From contig JAWKVD010000006.1 of assembly GCA_041398225.1 (NCBI GenBank), forward strand, positions 1-64,000: a stretch of DNA of 64,000 nt. The letters run 5' to 3'. The DNA is from JAWKVD01 sp041398225 (lineage in GTDB: Bacteria > Pseudomonadota > Alphaproteobacteria > Caulobacterales > Hyphomonadaceae). The position numbers and the translations under genes were made by a program. A model generated the notes under the pieces. The model did no database searches, was not told where the DNA came from, and saw only the letters and a program-made list of their open reading frames with translations. Of this stretch, positions 9,376 to 17,628 are shown in pieces (the first letter of the stretch is position 1; the number at the start of each line of letters is the position of its first letter).

Positions 9376-10083
9376 ATGCCGATATCGCTACGTTCTGCGG
9401 CGCTCGCCTTTGCGGCGGCGGCCTTGATGGCGGGATGCGGCCACAACCCGCCCGATACGGCGACGCCCGAAACAGCGATGCAGGCCGAGCCTGTCGCTTC
9501 CGGACAGCTCGCATCCGGGCCCCCGCAGTCGGACGGCCCGGGCTGGCCGAGCGATCATCTGCTTCCCTTTCCCGAGATCTCGGCGTCGAACTTCGGCTGC
9601 ATCCGCAAGCTGGAGCCTGTCGGGCGTTTCTATGTCGGCAACATCGTCGGCGACATCGAAGGCACGCTTGCCGTCGCCCGGTCGCAGACCGGCGGAACCT
9701 ACCCGTTGGGGTCGGTCGTTCAACTCGTTCCCACCGAAGTGATGGTGAAGCGCGAGGCCGGCTTTAGCGAAGCCACGGCGGACTGGGAGTTCTTCGAACT
9801 TGACGTTTCGCCGGACGGAGCCGCCATCCGCACGCGAGGCCACACCGATGTCGTCAACCGTTTCGGCGGCAATTGCCTCGATTGCCACGCCAAGGCCGAG
9901 CCCCAGTGGGACATGATCTGCAGCACCGATCACGGTTGCGATCCGATCCCGCTCAGCGAGGACATGATCCGCGCCCTGCAGAAGACCGATCCGCGCTGTC
10001 CGCCCACGGAGCTGACGGACGGCGAACAGGCGGCGCTGAAAATCCTCCTGCAGATCAGCGGCGGCGGCGCGAGCAACCCCTGA
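9376..10083 (+). CDS. lipoprotein with a single CxxCH haem-like motif
   Basis: The ATG at 9376 follows GGGAGGG and opens with a lipoprotein signal ending in LMAGC, so the mature protein would be lipid-anchored in the envelope. It has 235 residues. A run GGNCLDCHAKAEPQWD near residue 175 contains CLDCH, a c-type haem attachment pattern. Three more cysteines follow (MICSTDHGC, RCPP). In the absence of a cytochrome c fold signature elsewhere it may be a mono-haem protein of the family seen in some Alphaproteobacteria and Gammaproteobacteria that co-occur with multi-haem enzymes. That is inference. No partner gene is adjacent. Confidence 0.6.
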   Translation: MPISLRSAALAFAAAALMAGCGHNPPDTATPETAMQAEPVASGQLASGPPQSDGPGWPSDHLLPFPEISASNFGCIRKLEPVGRFYVGNIVGDIEGTLAVARSQTGGTYPLGSVVQLVPTEVMVKREAGFSEATADWEFFELDVSPDGAAIRTRGHTDVVNRFGGNCLDCHAKAEPQWDMICSTDHGCDPIPLSEDMIRALQKTDPRCPPTELTDGEQAALKILLQISGGGASNP

Positions 10084-10176
10084 GGCGCCGCGCGGGCCGG
10101 CGAGGGGTCGCGGCAGGCTGCAACGCCGGCGGCGGCATGATAGAGTAGGGCGCAACCCGCTCCAGAGGAGACCCGG

Positions 10177-10656
10177 ATGACGAAGGGACATGTCCGTCAG
10201 GGACCTGACAACAACGACGTCGAGTCGGTGGGCATTTCGCGCGAAACGCTGGCCAATATCGTGCTCAAGGCGCGCGCCTTCGATGTTCTGACCGAGGAAT
10301 CCGATCCGGACGAAGCCTCCGATTTCGTCGACGACAACGCCGTTTCGGTGCTGGAGGATCAGTCAGACAATCCGGCCGCGATTGTGTTGTCCGAGGCGAT
10401 CGAAGACCTCGACGACGACGAACAGTTCGCGCTCGTGGCGCTCGTCTGGATCGGGCGCGGCGATTTCGACGCCGCCTCGTGGGACGAAGCGAAGAGCGAG
10501 GCCGCCGACCGGCGCAAGGGACCGACTTCGGCCTATCTGATGCAGATGCCGCTTCTCGGCGATCTCATCGAAGAAGGCGCCGCCGCATTGGGCATCAGCC
10601 TGTCAGGCCCGGAAACGACCGCCATGTATGGCGGCGAAAATCCCGACGAGGACTGA
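10177..10656 (+). CDS. DUF3775 domain protein
   Basis: This 159-residue acidic cytosolic protein is preceded by AGAGGAG. The C-terminal half, with LVALVWIGRGDFDAASWDEA and then YLMQMPLLGDLIEEG, matches my recollection of DUF3775, a domain common in Alphaproteobacteria and without known function. The N-terminal 40 residues are helical and acidic (EESDPDEASDF). There is no signal peptide and no membrane segment. It lies alone between an envelope lipoprotein gene and a converging small lipoprotein gene. Confidence 0.7.
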   Translation: MTKGHVRQGPDNNDVESVGISRETLANIVLKARAFDVLTEESDPDEASDFVDDNAVSVLEDQSDNPAAIVLSEAIEDLDDDEQFALVALVWIGRGDFDAASWDEAKSEAADRRKGPTSAYLMQMPLLGDLIEEGAAALGISLSGPETTAMYGGENPDED

Positions 10657-10711
10657 CGCGCATTCGCGACCTGAGGCGCTCCGTTCGGCTCCGCCGCCCG
10701 GGTCTTTGTGT

Positions 10712-11137
10712 CTAGGTCTCGCTGTCGCCCTGCGATTCGGCCGCCGCTTTCTCCGGGTCGAGCTTGCTGAACTCGCCAAGCCGGCAGGGCGTGCCCATGT
10801 CCAGAACGTGGATCACGTCGATGTTGGAGCAGATTTGCGAGCCGCGAACCTCCCACGAAAACCCGCCCTGAAACTTCAGGCCCGGGCAGCGGTGGGGCAG
10901 GTTGTTCACCCACACGTCGCCGCCCGCCATCACGAAGCGGATTTCCTGATCGCTGACGATCTCCTGCTTGCGTATGTGGATCGGGTTAATGCAGGTCATC
11001 CGGCTCGACGCCGTCGCCTCGGTGTCCGGCGAGGACGTGCACGCCGCCAGCAGGGCGCCGCTGACCGCTATCGTCACAGCCGCCGCCGCCTTGGCGGATC
11101 GCGAGACGGAAACCGTCACAGATCGAAACGTCTTCAT
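10712..11137 (-). CDS. small DUF6491-like lipoprotein
   Basis: With the start at 11137 the 141-residue protein opens with a basic n-region and a hydrophobic stretch ending GALLAAC, a lipobox, so it should be lipid-anchored. An upstream in-frame extension of 64 residues looks non-coding. The mature part contains NPIHIRKQEIVSDQEIRFVM, LPHRCPGL, GSQICSNIDVI and GTPCRLGEF, which resembles the DUF6491 pattern of a small beta-rich protein with conserved cysteines. Its role is unknown. It converges on the DUF3775 gene and is followed upstream by the nitronate monooxygenase gene on the same strand, 65 bp away. Confidence 0.6.
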   Translation of the reverse strand: MKTFRSVTVSVSRSAKAAAAVTIAVSGALLAACTSSPDTEATASSRMTCINPIHIRKQEIVSDQEIRFVMAGGDVWVNNLPHRCPGLKFQGGFSWEVRGSQICSNIDVIHVLDMGTPCRLGEFSKLDPEKAAAESQGDSET

Positions 11138-11202
11138 GTGCGTCTCCTGCCCGTGTGAACGTGAGGGGCGGGTGATCGCCGCCGCCTCCGTTCTTCTGTT
11201 TT

Positions 11203-12180
11203 CTATGGGTTGATGAAGCCTTCCAGGCGCTTGGTGATGATGGCGTCGGCCTCGGACATGATCCGGTCGATCAGCTCCTTGCACGAGGGGATGTCGTGCA
11301 CGAGGCCCGCCACCATGCCGCACGACCACGCGCCGGCGTCCATGTCGCCCTCGGTCATGATCTTCGGATAGACCCCGCCGACCATGGCGATGATGTCCTC
11401 GAACTTCACGTCGGCGCCTTTTTCGCGTTCCATCTCGAGGATCTTGTCGACGGCCGCGTTCTGCAGCACGCGCTCCGTGTTGCGCAGCGGGCGCATCACC
11501 AGCCGCGTGTCGAGTTCGCTCGCCGCGACGATCGCCTTCTTCACGTTCTCATGCACCGGCGCTTCTTTGGTGGCGATGAAGCGCGTGCCCATGTTCATGC
11601 CCTCCGCGCCAAGCGCCAGCGCGGCGACCAGCGAGCGGCCGTCCGCCATGCCGCCCGAAGCCACGAACGGGATTTTCAGCTCTTCGGCCGCGCGCGGCAG
11701 CAGGATGAAGTTCGGCACGTCGTCTTCGCCGGGGTGGCCGCCGCACTCGAACCCGTCGACCGACACTGCATCGCACCCGATCGATTCAGCCTTCAGCGAG
11801 TGCCGCACAGAGGTGCATTTGTGGATCACCTTCACGCCGGCTTCCTTGAAGAACGGCATCACCTGCACAGGGTTGTTGCCCGCCGTCTCGACGATCTTGA
11901 TCCCGCTTTCGATGATCGCCCGCACGAAGCCGGGATAGTCCGGCGGCGTCACCGCCGGCAGGAAGGTCAGGTTCACGCCGAACGGCTTGTCGGTCATCTC
12001 CCGGCAACGCGCGATCTCCTTGCGCAGATTGTCCGGCGTGCGCTGGGTGAGGGCGGTGATGATCCCCAGCCCGCCCGCATTGGATACGGCCGCCGCCATC
12101 TCGGCGAAGCCGACATAGTGCATGCCGCCCTGAATGATCGGGTGTTCGATGCCGAAGAGTTCGGTGATGCGGGTTTTCAT
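11203..12180 (-). CDS. nitronate monooxygenase / 2-nitropropane dioxygenase family flavoprotein
   Basis: The 325-residue protein is a TIM-barrel flavoenzyme of the NMO family. The opening MKTRITELFGIEHPIIQGGM and the following AVSNAGGLGIITA, with the later VASGGMADGRSL and GAEGMNMGTRFIATKEA, form the FMN-binding signature. Family members oxidise alkyl nitronates, but many bacterial ones act on unknown substrates or serve as enoyl-reductase-like proteins. The catalytic class I His is not confidently placed, so the substrate is open. The ATG at 12180 is followed by the expected N-terminal strand with no signal peptide. The neighbours give no pathway context. Confidence 0.85.
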   Translation of the reverse strand: MKTRITELFGIEHPIIQGGMHYVGFAEMAAAVSNAGGLGIITALTQRTPDNLRKEIARCREMTDKPFGVNLTFLPAVTPPDYPGFVRAIIESGIKIVETAGNNPVQVMPFFKEAGVKVIHKCTSVRHSLKAESIGCDAVSVDGFECGGHPGEDDVPNFILLPRAAEELKIPFVASGGMADGRSLVAALALGAEGMNMGTRFIATKEAPVHENVKKAIVAASELDTRLVMRPLRNTERVLQNAAVDKILEMEREKGADVKFEDIIAMVGGVYPKIMTEGDMDAGAWSCGMVAGLVHDIPSCKELIDRIMSEADAIITKRLEGFINP

Positions 12181-12327
12181 GGGAAGTGTCCTGCCTGTGT
12201 GTTTCTCCGAACCGTCCGGAGCTGAAGCCGGGGTCCGTTGTTTTTCGGAACCTTAGCCCGCCCGGATGCGGCTGGGTAGGGTCAACGCCGAACGATCCGC
12301 CCCGCGGCGCGGGGAAACGCGTGTCCG

Positions 12328-13352
12328 TCAGACCTTCAGGCGCGTGCAGAAGCGGTCGAATTCCTTCCAGAACTCCGCGCGCCGGGCGTCGGTCTCCATC
12401 AGGATTTCGTGCTTGGCGCCGTCCACCGTGAACACGCTGGCCTCGCGCAACCGCCGGGCGAGCGCCTTCTCCTTGGACTTGTTGACCACCCGCTCGTCGT
12501 CGGCCAGCGCCACCAGCATCGGCAGGCGTTCGGCCGGACCGAGGCCGTGCTCGAACAGTCCGCGTATCGCCCGCAGCGACGACACCACCCAGCCGACCGT
12601 CGGCGAGCCCAGCTTCAGGCGCGGATCGGCGCGGAACAGATCCTGCTGCATCTGCCAGCGGCCGCGGTCGTTGGTGACCACATTGGTCTCGAAGGTCTCG
12701 ATCGCGACGCCGCCGCGCAACGGCATGGCGCCCAGCCCGATCAGGCGCAGCACCCGCACCAGCCAGCGCAGCGCGAAGAAAATCGATATCCCCCACATCG
12801 GCGCGCTGAACGCCGCTCCGGCGACCTCCACGCGCTTGCGCGCGATCGCCTCCAGCGCGATGCAGCCGCCCATCGAATGCGCGAGGATCAGATGCGGCTT
12901 CGGCGCCTCTCTACCGATCGCGGCCACCGCCAGCCGCAGCGCGTCGACATGCTCGGCATAGTGCCGGATGTGCGCGCGTTCGGGATGTTGCTTCAGCTGC
13001 CGCTCGGACCGGCCCTGTCCCGGCCAGTCGAGCACCACGACGGCGAAGGCGCGCGACTGAAGATCGCGCGCCACCTCGAAATACTTCTCGATGAATTCGG
13101 AAAAGCCCGGCAGCACGAACACCGTGCCCCGGCAGGGCGGACCGTCTTTGGCGCGGGCGCGAACATCATCCGCAGCCGCCGTCCGTACCGTCCCTGGTAC
13201 CAGATCGCCCGCGCGCCTACCGGCGGCGGGTTGCCTGGGATGACGGCGAAGTCGGGATCGTTCGTAGGCGCCCCGTCTGCGGTCTCGTTCGGGGCGGCGT
13301 CCGCCGTCACGACATCCGCGAGGGTGATCCTGTCTTCGCCGCCGTCCGCCAT
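12328..13352 (-). pseudogene. alpha/beta hydrolase (monoacylglycerol-lipase-like), frameshifted near 13,160
   Basis: Two frames on the minus strand together make one hydrolase. The upstream frame (from 13352) gives FAVIPGNPPPVGARAIWYQG...RLRMMFAPAP, the usual N-terminus of this family. The downstream frame gives FVLPGFSEFIEKYFEVARDL, the AHSMGGCIALEA nucleophile elbow (catalytic Ser), an Asp region (LVALADDERVV) and a His region (DGAKHEILMETDAR). Inserting one base in the GC-rich segment 13,140-13,170 restores the whole. With a second single-base loss in a nearby gene, an assembly error is as likely as true decay. If intact it would be a cytosolic esterase/lipase of about 342 residues. Confidence 0.75.
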
Positions 13353-13364
13353 CGGCGAAAGCTC

Positions 13365-13670
13365 CTAGCCGCCGAGCTTGCCCAGGATCGACTGCAGCTT
13401 CATCACCACGCCCATGTCGCCGGCGATCTTCAGCTTGCCCGACATGAACGCCATCGTCGGATCGAGCGCGCCTTGCGCCAGCTTCTTGAAGTCCTCGAAG
13501 TCCACCGAGACCGTGGCGTCGGCCGGCGCATCTTCCGCCGAGGCCTTCTTGTTGATGCCGTCGATGAACAGCTTGCCGATGGAGCCGAAATCGAATTTCA
13601 CGGTCTTGTCGAAGTTGGCGCCGCCGTCGAGGGCCGACTGCACGCGCTGGATCACGTCTTCAAGGGTCAT
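13365..13670 (-). CDS. SCP2 sterol-binding domain protein
   Basis: With the ATG at 13670 the product is 101 residues and consists of a single SCP2-like fold: an N-terminal amphipathic helix (VIQRVQSALDGG), a beta region with VKFDFGSIGKLFIDG and ATVSVDFEDFKKLAQG, and the conserved closing part DPTMAFMSGKLKIAGDMGVVMKLQSIL. Such stand-alone domains bind lipids or acyl-CoA in a hydrophobic tunnel. It lies 12 bp downstream of the frameshifted hydrolase start region on the same strand and next to an acyl-CoA carboxyltransferase on the other strand, which fits a role in lipid handling, though no partner is proven. Confidence 0.88.
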   Translation of the reverse strand: MTLEDVIQRVQSALDGGANFDKTVKFDFGSIGKLFIDGINKKASAEDAPADATVSVDFEDFKKLAQGALDPTMAFMSGKLKIAGDMGVVMKLQSILGKLGG

Positions 13671-13887
13671 GGGGTCGCTCCGTTCCCTGTGTTGGAGGTC
13701 GTCTGTTGAGGGCAATGTGGCCCACGCGGGCCCGCGCCGCAACCGTGGTCCGGCGGATCGTTGCGGGCGGTTGGGCCCGATGCGCACATGCGGCGGCGCT
13801 CCCTCTCGCCGTGGCCGCGCACGGGCGTTAGGCTCGACCCCAAGATCATGACCGGCCGAGCAGCCGGGGCGGGGAGGCGATGGCCGG

Positions 13888-15449
13888 ATGAGCTGGAAAT
13901 CCAGTATCGAGGAATTGCGGGCGCGCGAGCGGCTGGCCGAGAAGATGGGCGGCGACGAACGTGTCGAACGCCAGCGCAGCCAGGGCAAGCTCACCGTGCG
14001 CGAGCGCATCGCCTTCCTGGCCGATCCGGGAACCTTCCACGAAGTCGGCAAGATATCCGGCAAGGCCGCCTACGGTCCCGATGAAGAGATCGCCGAGTTC
14101 CTGCCGGCCACCATGGTGTTCGGCCGCGCCACGCTGGACGGGCGGCCCGCCGTGATCCTGGGCGACGACTTCACCGTTCGGGGCGGCGCTTCCGACGCCT
14201 CCATCGTCGGCAAGATGCTGATGGCCGAGCAGATGGCCAACGAGTATGGCATGCCCATCGTCCGCATGATCGACGGCACCGGCGGCGGCGGCAGCGTCAA
14301 ATCGCTGGAGCAGAACCCCCGCACCTACATCCCCACCACCCCGGCGTGGGAGTGGATCGTTGCCAATATGGGCCGCTCGCCGGTGGTCTCGCTGGCGCTT
14401 GGTCCCTGCGCCGGGCTGGGCGCGGGCAGGGTGGCCGCCAGCCACTATTCGGTGATGGTCAAAGGCCTCTCGCAGGTCTTCGTCGCCGGCCCGCCGGTCG
14501 CGCGCGCGCCATCGGCGAGGAAACCGACAAGGAAACGCTCGGCGGCTGGGAGATACAGGCGCGCAACGGCACGGTCGACGATGTCGTGAACTCCGAGGCC
14601 GAGGCCTTCGCACGCGCCCGTCGTTTCCTCTCCTATCTGCCCTCCAACAACGACCAGCTGCCGCCCGTCACATCCCCTGCGGACGACCCGAAACGTCGCG
14701 AGGACTTCCTCATCGACATCGTGCCGAAGGACGGCAAGACGCCCTACAAGCCGCGCCGCATCATCGAGGCGGTCTGCGACCGCGAGCCAGGCGGCTCAAG
14801 CTTCTTCGAGATCGGCGCCCTCTGGGGCCGCTCGGTCGTCACCGGCTTCGCGCGCATCGACGGACGCCCCGTCGCGGTGATCGCGGGCGACCCCTTCTTT
14901 CTCGACGGCGCATGGACCGCCGACGCCTGCGACAAGATCATCCGCCATGTCGATCTCGCCGAAACCTTCCATCTTCCGATCGTGCACTTCGTGGATTGTC
15001 CGGGCTTCGCGGTGGGGCGTCGTCACGAACAGGCCGGCGTCACCCGCAAGGGCGTCCGCGCCATGGCGGCGATCTATCAGGCCACCGTTCCCATCTGTCC
15101 GGTCGTGATCCGCAAGGCCTACGGACTGGCCGGAAGCGTGATGTTCAACCCCACGCGCACGCGCTGGCGTTATTGCTGGCCCTCGGGTGACTGGGGCAGC
15201 CTGCCCATGGCGGGCGGCATCGAGGCGGCCTACCGCCGTCAGCTGGAAGCGTCGCCCGATCCCGAAGCCGAACTGAAAGAGCTGTATCGCAAGTTCGAGG
15301 CGATGCGCTCGCCCTTCCGGACCGCCGAAGCCTTCATCGCCGAAGAGATTGTCGATCCGCGCGATACGCGCCCGCTGCTGGTCGACTTCGTGCGCCACGC
15401 CTGGCCCATCCTCAAGACCGGACCGCGCACCTTCGGCATGCGGCCCTAG
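13888..15449 (+). pseudogene. acyl-CoA carboxylase carboxyltransferase subunit, frameshifted at about 14,500
   Basis: The first frame (from the ATG at 13888) gives an N-terminal carboxyltransferase region with VRERIAFLADPGTFHEVG, DFTVRGGASDASI and DGTGGGGSVKSLEQNP, up to FVAGPPV. The second frame resumes exactly there with ARAIGEETDKETLGGWEIQ and runs to 15449 with LVDFVRHAWPILKTGPRTFG. Joined, they make a full-length subunit of about 520 residues that carboxylates acetyl- or propionyl-CoA type substrates with biotin. The family expects GPPVV-ARA. Adding one T to turn GTCGCGCG into GTCGTCGCG at about 14,497-14,501 repairs the frame, so a sequencing deletion is likely. The biotin carboxylase partner is not in the window. 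Confidence 0.8.
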
Positions 15450-15491
15450 GTCCGCGCATCCGCCAGTCGAAAACGAGCCGTCAGGCGCCCG

Positions 15492-15815
15492 TCAGGAATG
15501 AACGGCGGCGTCCGCGTGCGACCGCTCGGAAGCGTCGCGCAGCGCCTCGGCGTCCATCTTGTTCACGAAGTCGCGGAAGCTGCGCCGCAGCGCGTCGAGA
15601 TCGCGGGCCCACTCCGCGAAGATCGTGCGCCAGAGATCGCCTTCGGCGATGGCGTCCTCAACGCGCTGCTGAAGTTCGCGGGCGCGCCGCAGATCCTCCG
15701 CGTCGAGCTTCGCCTTGTCCTTCTGGAACTGTCCGAACACTTCCAGTTCGTGTTGCCTATGGCGGATTTCCGCCGCCAGCGTGTCCAGCTCAACTTTCAG
15801 ATCCTGCGCGTTCAT
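15492..15815 (-). CDS. small coiled-coil hypothetical protein
   Basis: This 107-residue product starts MNAQDLKVELDTLAAEIRHR and is almost entirely charged and helical, with heptad-like spacing through LQQRVEDAIAEGDLWRTIFAEWARDL. There is no signal peptide or membrane segment. An alternative start five codons upstream is possible. It is placed 163 bp downstream of cydC on the same strand, separated by an apparently non-coding gap, and I do not recognise its family. Confidence 0.55.
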   Translation of the reverse strand: MNAQDLKVELDTLAAEIRHRQHELEVFGQFQKDKAKLDAEDLRRARELQQRVEDAIAEGDLWRTIFAEWARDLDALRRSFRDFVNKMDAEALRDASERSHADAAVHS

Positions 15816-15978
15816 CGCACATGCCTCCATGCAAAACAGATGGGGCGAGCGGCGGACACGGGCCGTCGCCGTCCCGATCACCTGAAAAACGCGCGAACAG
15901 GCGCTCGGGTTCTGCGACATGTGCACAAGACCGCACACAAGCCCGTGTTTTTCCGCGACTGAGACCGTGATGCCGGCG

Positions 15979-17628
15979 CTATCCGGCGGCGGCAGGCAGG
16001 CGAACGGTTTGACGAACCAGCCCCGGCCAGTCCTGCTCGCCCGGCTGGTGCTGCAGCACCACGATCGCCCGGGCACCGGTTTTCGCCCAGTCTGAAAGGC
16101 TCGCCGCCAGCGTCTCCGCCAGCGCCGCCTGCAGTCCCGCGAACGGCTCGTCCAGCACCAGCACCTCCGGCGCCGCCAGCAGCGCCCGCGCCAGCCCGAT
16201 ACGCCGCAACTCCCCGCCGGAGAAGCCGGCGCCGTCGCTGTCCACCGGCGTATCCAGCCCCAGCGGTTTGCTCCGCACCACGTCGGCGATGTGGGCGGTC
16301 TCCAGCGCTTGGAAGATCGCGTCATCGCTTGCGTCCGGCAGGGCGATCTGCATCTGGCTCCGCAGCGTCCCGCCCAGGAAGGCCGGGAATTGCGGACTGA
16401 TCGCGATGCGCGCCAGCACCGAAGACGTACGCACCGCATCGAACGATACGCCCGCATAGCTCAGCGTCCCGCCGCGCAACGGCTGCAACCGCATCAGCGT
16501 CTCGGCCAGCGTGGTCTTGCCGCTGCCGGATGCGCCGACGATCTCGATCAGGTCGCCGGCCCGTATCTCGAAGTCCGGCACGCGAACGCCCGGCGCGCTA
16601 TCCGCCGCCGCGACCTCCAGCGCGTGGGCGACGATGGGAAGCGCGCTCTCAAGCGGCGTTGCGTTCGCCAGATCGGGTTCAGGCGGGCAGGGCGCGGCGT
16701 CGATCCGCATCTCAAGGCGGGAAGCGGCGGCGCGCGCACGCGGCGCGGCGTCGAACACCTTCACCATGGCCCCGGCCGCTTCGAACGCGGCGATCAGCGC
16801 CAGCCCGGCGCCTGTCGCCATCGCGACGCCGCCCGCATCGGCGCGGCTGAACAGGAACAACGCCAGCGCGGCGCCGGCCAGCATGCCCAGCGCGCCCAAC
16901 CCGCGGAACGGCCGCTCGACGCGATCGCTCGCGCTCTGGTGCGCCGCCATCTGCTCGGCGGTGTCCCGGCACACCTCGGGCAGCGCGCCGATCACGTCCA
17001 GCTCGGCGGCGTTCTCGACCAGCCGCGAAACCCGCCCGCGCATGTCGGCCGCGCTCTCGGCCAGCCCCTCGGCCGACCGCCGCGCCTGAGCCGCCGCGCG
17101 CGCCGGCAGCCAGTAGATGAAGACGCCAAGCGCGACCAGCGCGAGACACCCCACCACCAGATCGGCGGCGAACGCAAAGCCAACCGCCACCGCCGCGCCT
17201 GCGCCGATGGCGGCGCTGGGCGCGATGATCCGCAGGAACCCGCCTTCCGCCGCATCGACATCGTCGACCAGCGCGCTGAGGTCGCTCGACGCCATTGGCG
17301 ATATGCCCCGTCCGCCGCGCGCGCCGCGCTCGAACAGGCTTGGCCGCAGCGCCGCCGAAAGCCGCAGGATGGCGTCATGTCCCAACACCTGTTCGCCATA
17401 GCGAGACGCCACGCGCGCAAACGCCGCCGCCCGAACGCCCGCGCTTGGGTTGAGATGGTTGAACGCAAATCCGGCCCCGCCCAGCCCCGCGATCGCCGAT
17501 GCGGTGAGAAACCATCCCGACAGCCCCAGCAGCACGACCCCGGAAATTCCCGCCAGCGCCGACAGGCCAAGCGCCGCCGCAAGCATGCCGCGCGCGGGCG
17601 ATCCCAGTTTTCGCCACAGCCGGATCAT
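15979..17628 (-). CDS. cydC: ABC exporter subunit required for cytochrome bd assembly
   Basis: The 549-residue protein is a fused membrane-ATPase half-transporter. It has six predicted membrane helices in the first 300 residues and an ATPase domain with Walker A GASGSGKTTL, signature SGGELRRIGLARALL and Walker B VLVLDEPFAGL. CydDC exports or traffics thiols and haem-related compounds across the inner membrane and is needed to mature cytochrome bd. The ATG at 17628 overlaps the cydD stop by 4 bp (ATGA), so the pair is coupled. Divergence from cydABX at a shared promoter region supports the assignment. Confidence 0.92.
   Translation of the reverse strand: MIRLWRKLGSPARGMLAAALGLSALAGISGVVLLGLSGWFLTASAIAGLGGAGFAFNHLNPSAGVRAAAFARVASRYGEQVLGHDAILRLSAALRPSLFERGARGGRGISPMASSDLSALVDDVDAAEGGFLRIIAPSAAIGAGAAVAVGFAFAADLVVGCLALVALGVFIYWLPARAAAQARRSAEGLAESAADMRGRVSRLVENAAELDVIGALPEVCRDTAEQMAAHQSASDRVERPFRGLGALGMLAGAALALFLFSRADAGGVAMATGAGLALIAAFEAAGAMVKVFDAAPRARAAASRLEMRIDAAPCPPEPDLANATPLESALPIVAHALEVAAADSAPGVRVPDFEIRAGDLIEIVGASGSGKTTLAETLMRLQPLRGGTLSYAGVSFDAVRTSSVLARIAISPQFPAFLGGTLRSQMQIALPDASDDAIFQALETAHIADVVRSKPLGLDTPVDSDGAGFSGGELRRIGLARALLAAPEVLVLDEPFAGLQAALAETLAASLSDWAKTGARAIVVLQHQPGEQDWPGLVRQTVRLPAAAG

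Noticed and set aside
13120..13170. Programmed ribosomal frameshift in the hydrolase gene
   Set aside because: No slippery heptamer or downstream structure is evident, and a second single-base loss in the neighbourhood favours a sequencing error.
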